NCBI GenBank assembly: GCA_014381545.1
Contig: JACNLL010000028.1
Location: 1 to 34,249 of the forward strand
Source: Candidatus Desulfaltia bathyphila
GTDB lineage: Bacteria; Desulfobacterota; Desulfobacteria; Desulfobacterales; ETH-SRB1
Direction of reading: 5' to 3'
DNA: 34,249 nucleotides
Below are positions 33,130 to 34,249 of the stretch, in pieces. A model generated the notes under the pieces. The model did not search any database. It was given only the letters and a program-made list of their open reading frames with translations, and had not been told where the DNA came from. How positions within the stretch are numbered: the first letter of the stretch is position 1; each line of letters begins with the position of its first letter. The translations under genes and the position numbers were made by a program.

Positions 33130-33165
33130 TAGCTGGTGGCGGGCATGAAGCTATGCCACCGGCTA
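33130..33165. repeat. Hairpin upstream of DUF2971 gene
   Basis: TAGCTGGTGGC (33130-33140) and GCCACCGGCTA (33155-33165) pair with one mismatch around a 14-base loop gggcatgaagctat. It is similar in loop length and sequence to 32293-32322, suggesting one repeat family. The gap 33097-33304 otherwise holds only a second small gccgg/ccggc palindrome. Confidence 0.5.
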
Positions 33166-33304
33166 CCCCCAAAAATATGTTTAATGTTGCTGCCGGCTAA
33201 AACGGCACCGAAAATAGCCGACCACGTTCAACGAATGATTAATTTATAATAGTTGATCAAAAGATAATGTTTTGCAACTAGCTGGAAAAACACCAAAAGA
33301 TGTC

Positions 33305-33346
33305 TTGACTTTTTATTCAATCTGATCATAATTTTATAATTATGAT
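33305..33346 (+). promoter_or_regulatory. Promoter overlapped by a 22-bp perfect palindrome
   Basis: TTGACT (33305-33310) and CATAAT (33327-33332) have a 16-base spacer. The exact inverted repeat ATCATAATT-ttat-AATTATGAT (33325-33346) covers the -10 and transcription start. This is a strong operator candidate for the small gene that follows. Confidence 0.65.
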
Positions 33347-33371
33347 TAATTTTTTAACAAGGAGACTCTCT

Positions 33372-33596
33372 ATGAAAACGCCTCATTTTAAGCTAACTCC
33401 TCCATCCACTCACCCCGACCCTAAATTTCTTTTTCCTCTAACTGCCATTTTATCATCAATGAACTTTGAGAATAAGCAAATAATGTATGAAAATGATCTT
33501 GACATATATATCCATGAGCTTCAGGAACTAAAAATACAGTTCACAAAAAAAAGAAAACAGTGGGGAAAAGATATCTCCTCTAAAACGATTAAGTAG
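33372..33596 (+). CDS. Small hypothetical protein under a palindromic promoter
   Basis: A 74-aa protein from ATG 33372, preceded by AAGGAG (33359-33364). It begins MKTPHFKLTPPSTHPDPKFLFPL and ends in a charged helical region (YIHELQELKIQFTKKRKQWGKDIS). The in-frame ATG at 33342 lies within the operator. I recognise no family. The well-formed promoter, palindrome and ribosome site argue that it is expressed. No partner gene follows closely on this strand; 33597-33752 has only a 27-codon frame (from about 33616) that may be a fragment. Confidence 0.6.
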   Translation: MKTPHFKLTPPSTHPDPKFLFPLTAILSSMNFENKQIMYENDLDIYIHELQELKIQFTKKRKQWGKDISSKTIK

Positions 33597-33752
33597 TGTT
33601 TATCTGTTTTGCACATGAAACAGCGCAAATCACCTGGCCCCAAAGCCAACAAGACCTCTGAAAAAGGCAAGTATATCCCGAAAGCGAACAGGGCGTAAAC
33701 GCCACGGCTTTGTGGATCAGGTGCGTTTGCATGGATAGGTTTTGATTAATGA

Positions 33753-34160
33753 TTATAATTTCTTCCTGGCAAGTGTAGGAACAAAAACAGGAAGTAATTC
33801 ATCCAAATTATTATTCCAAATCGTCCCTACCAATAATTTGCAGAATTTATTAAGATCATTGAGTTCATTTGCCTCATTTACAGGTATAAATCTATTCATG
33901 GACTTTTTTGCGAATTCTAAATCACTTTGTGTAACCTGGAAAAATGGTTCATGAGCAGCTCTATTTCGTAATTTCCTGAACCAATCAAGAATTTTGAACA
34001 AACGATTATCTAACACATTTAATTCATTCAGAAGTACAAGCTTTACCGATTGAGAATAATCCCTTTTATTCGAAGCGATTCTCTTTTTTCCGTGTTTACA
34101 ATGTGCAGTTATTATTGTGTTTATCAGAAGTTCGATAAAACCGTGAGTAATAATAACCAA
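33753..34160 (-). CDS. HEPN-like domain protein, start uncertain
   Basis: A 135-codon frame from TTG 34160. The segment LDWFRKLRNRAAHEPFF contains R-N-x-x-A-H, the motif of HEPN RNases and related helical proteins, within an all-helical context (GFIELLINTIITAHC). The frame stays open upstream to a TAA near 34236 without ATG or GTG, and reads as plausible protein (ELSKVEDNQRS). It may therefore use TTG, or be a 5'-truncated gene. No nucleotidyltransferase (MNT) partner is visible in the window. An RNase activity is possible, but many HEPN-like proteins lack it. Confidence 0.5.
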   Translation of the reverse strand: MVIITHGFIELLINTIITAHCKHGKKRIASNKRDYSQSVKLVLLNELNVLDNRLFKILDWFRKLRNRAAHEPFFQVTQSDLEFAKKSMNRFIPVNEANELNDLNKFCKLLVGTIWNNNLDELLPVFVPTLARKKL

Positions 34161-34249
34161 AGACCTCTGATTATCCTCAACCTTTGAAAGCTCTTTGGAG
34201 TGAACCCCATTGACTGCACAGAATGTGATAGAGTATTAGACAGGATCAA

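Noticed and set aside
33616-33699. 27-codon frame starting MKQRKSPGPKANKTSEKGK
   Set aside because: It has no ribosome site or known family; possibly a fragment of a transposase-like gene, but this cannot be supported.

Overview
The window looks like a chromosomal segment of an anaerobic, probably sulfate-reducing member of Desulfobacterota (Desulfobacterales-like). This is an inference from gene content: a LIV-type ABC operon with embedded acyl-CoA synthetases, a fused cobalamin-dependent acyl-CoA mutase in a beta-oxidation operon, a ferredoxin-linked 2-oxoacid oxidoreductase subunit, and many small palindromic intergenic repeats. No rRNA, tRNA or CRISPR array was seen.

Region 1 (1-3800) is accessory. 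It starts with a 33-codon remnant of an acyl-CoA dehydrogenase. Two separate DUF4143-type AAA+ ATPases follow, each with its own tandem palindromes at the promoter and each bracketed by short direct repeats. A small GYD-domain protein comes next.

Region 2 (3779-6690) holds a variant Mut7-C protein, converging on a two-gene minus-strand unit of Hsp20 and a HIT/GalT-like protein of unknown function.

Region 3 (6700-17093, plus strand) is a catabolic and transport operon: livG, acyl-CoA synthetase, livH, livM, a lipoprotein binding protein, livF, a LEA14-like lipoprotein, a second unusual AMP-binding enzyme, and a tandem-ACT protein. The layout suggests import of a small carboxylate or branched-chain compound coupled to CoA activation.

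Region 4 (17107-24982, minus strand) converges on it. The order is TetR regulator, IcmF (fused isobutyryl-CoA mutase), thiolase, 3-hydroxyacyl-CoA dehydrogenase, XRE-cupin regulator, acyl-CoA dehydrogenase. Together these would isomerise isobutyryl-CoA to butyryl-CoA and oxidise it to acetyl-CoA, except that no enoyl-CoA hydratase is present. A TetR-type palindrome sits just downstream of the tetR promoter.

Region 5 (25000-34249) is a patchwork: a 40-codon ORF with DUF3024, a GNAT acetyltransferase, a lone iorA, a BrnT/BrnA module with a frameshifted toxin, a periplasmic TPR gene split by a stop codon and carrying three identical 102-bp repeats, a GIY-YIG-like protein next to a DUF2971 protein, a 74-aa orphan under a palindromic promoter, and a HEPN-like fragment. 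Five MITE-like palindromic repeats or half-elements lie between genes in regions 3-5; several share termini but carry different cores.
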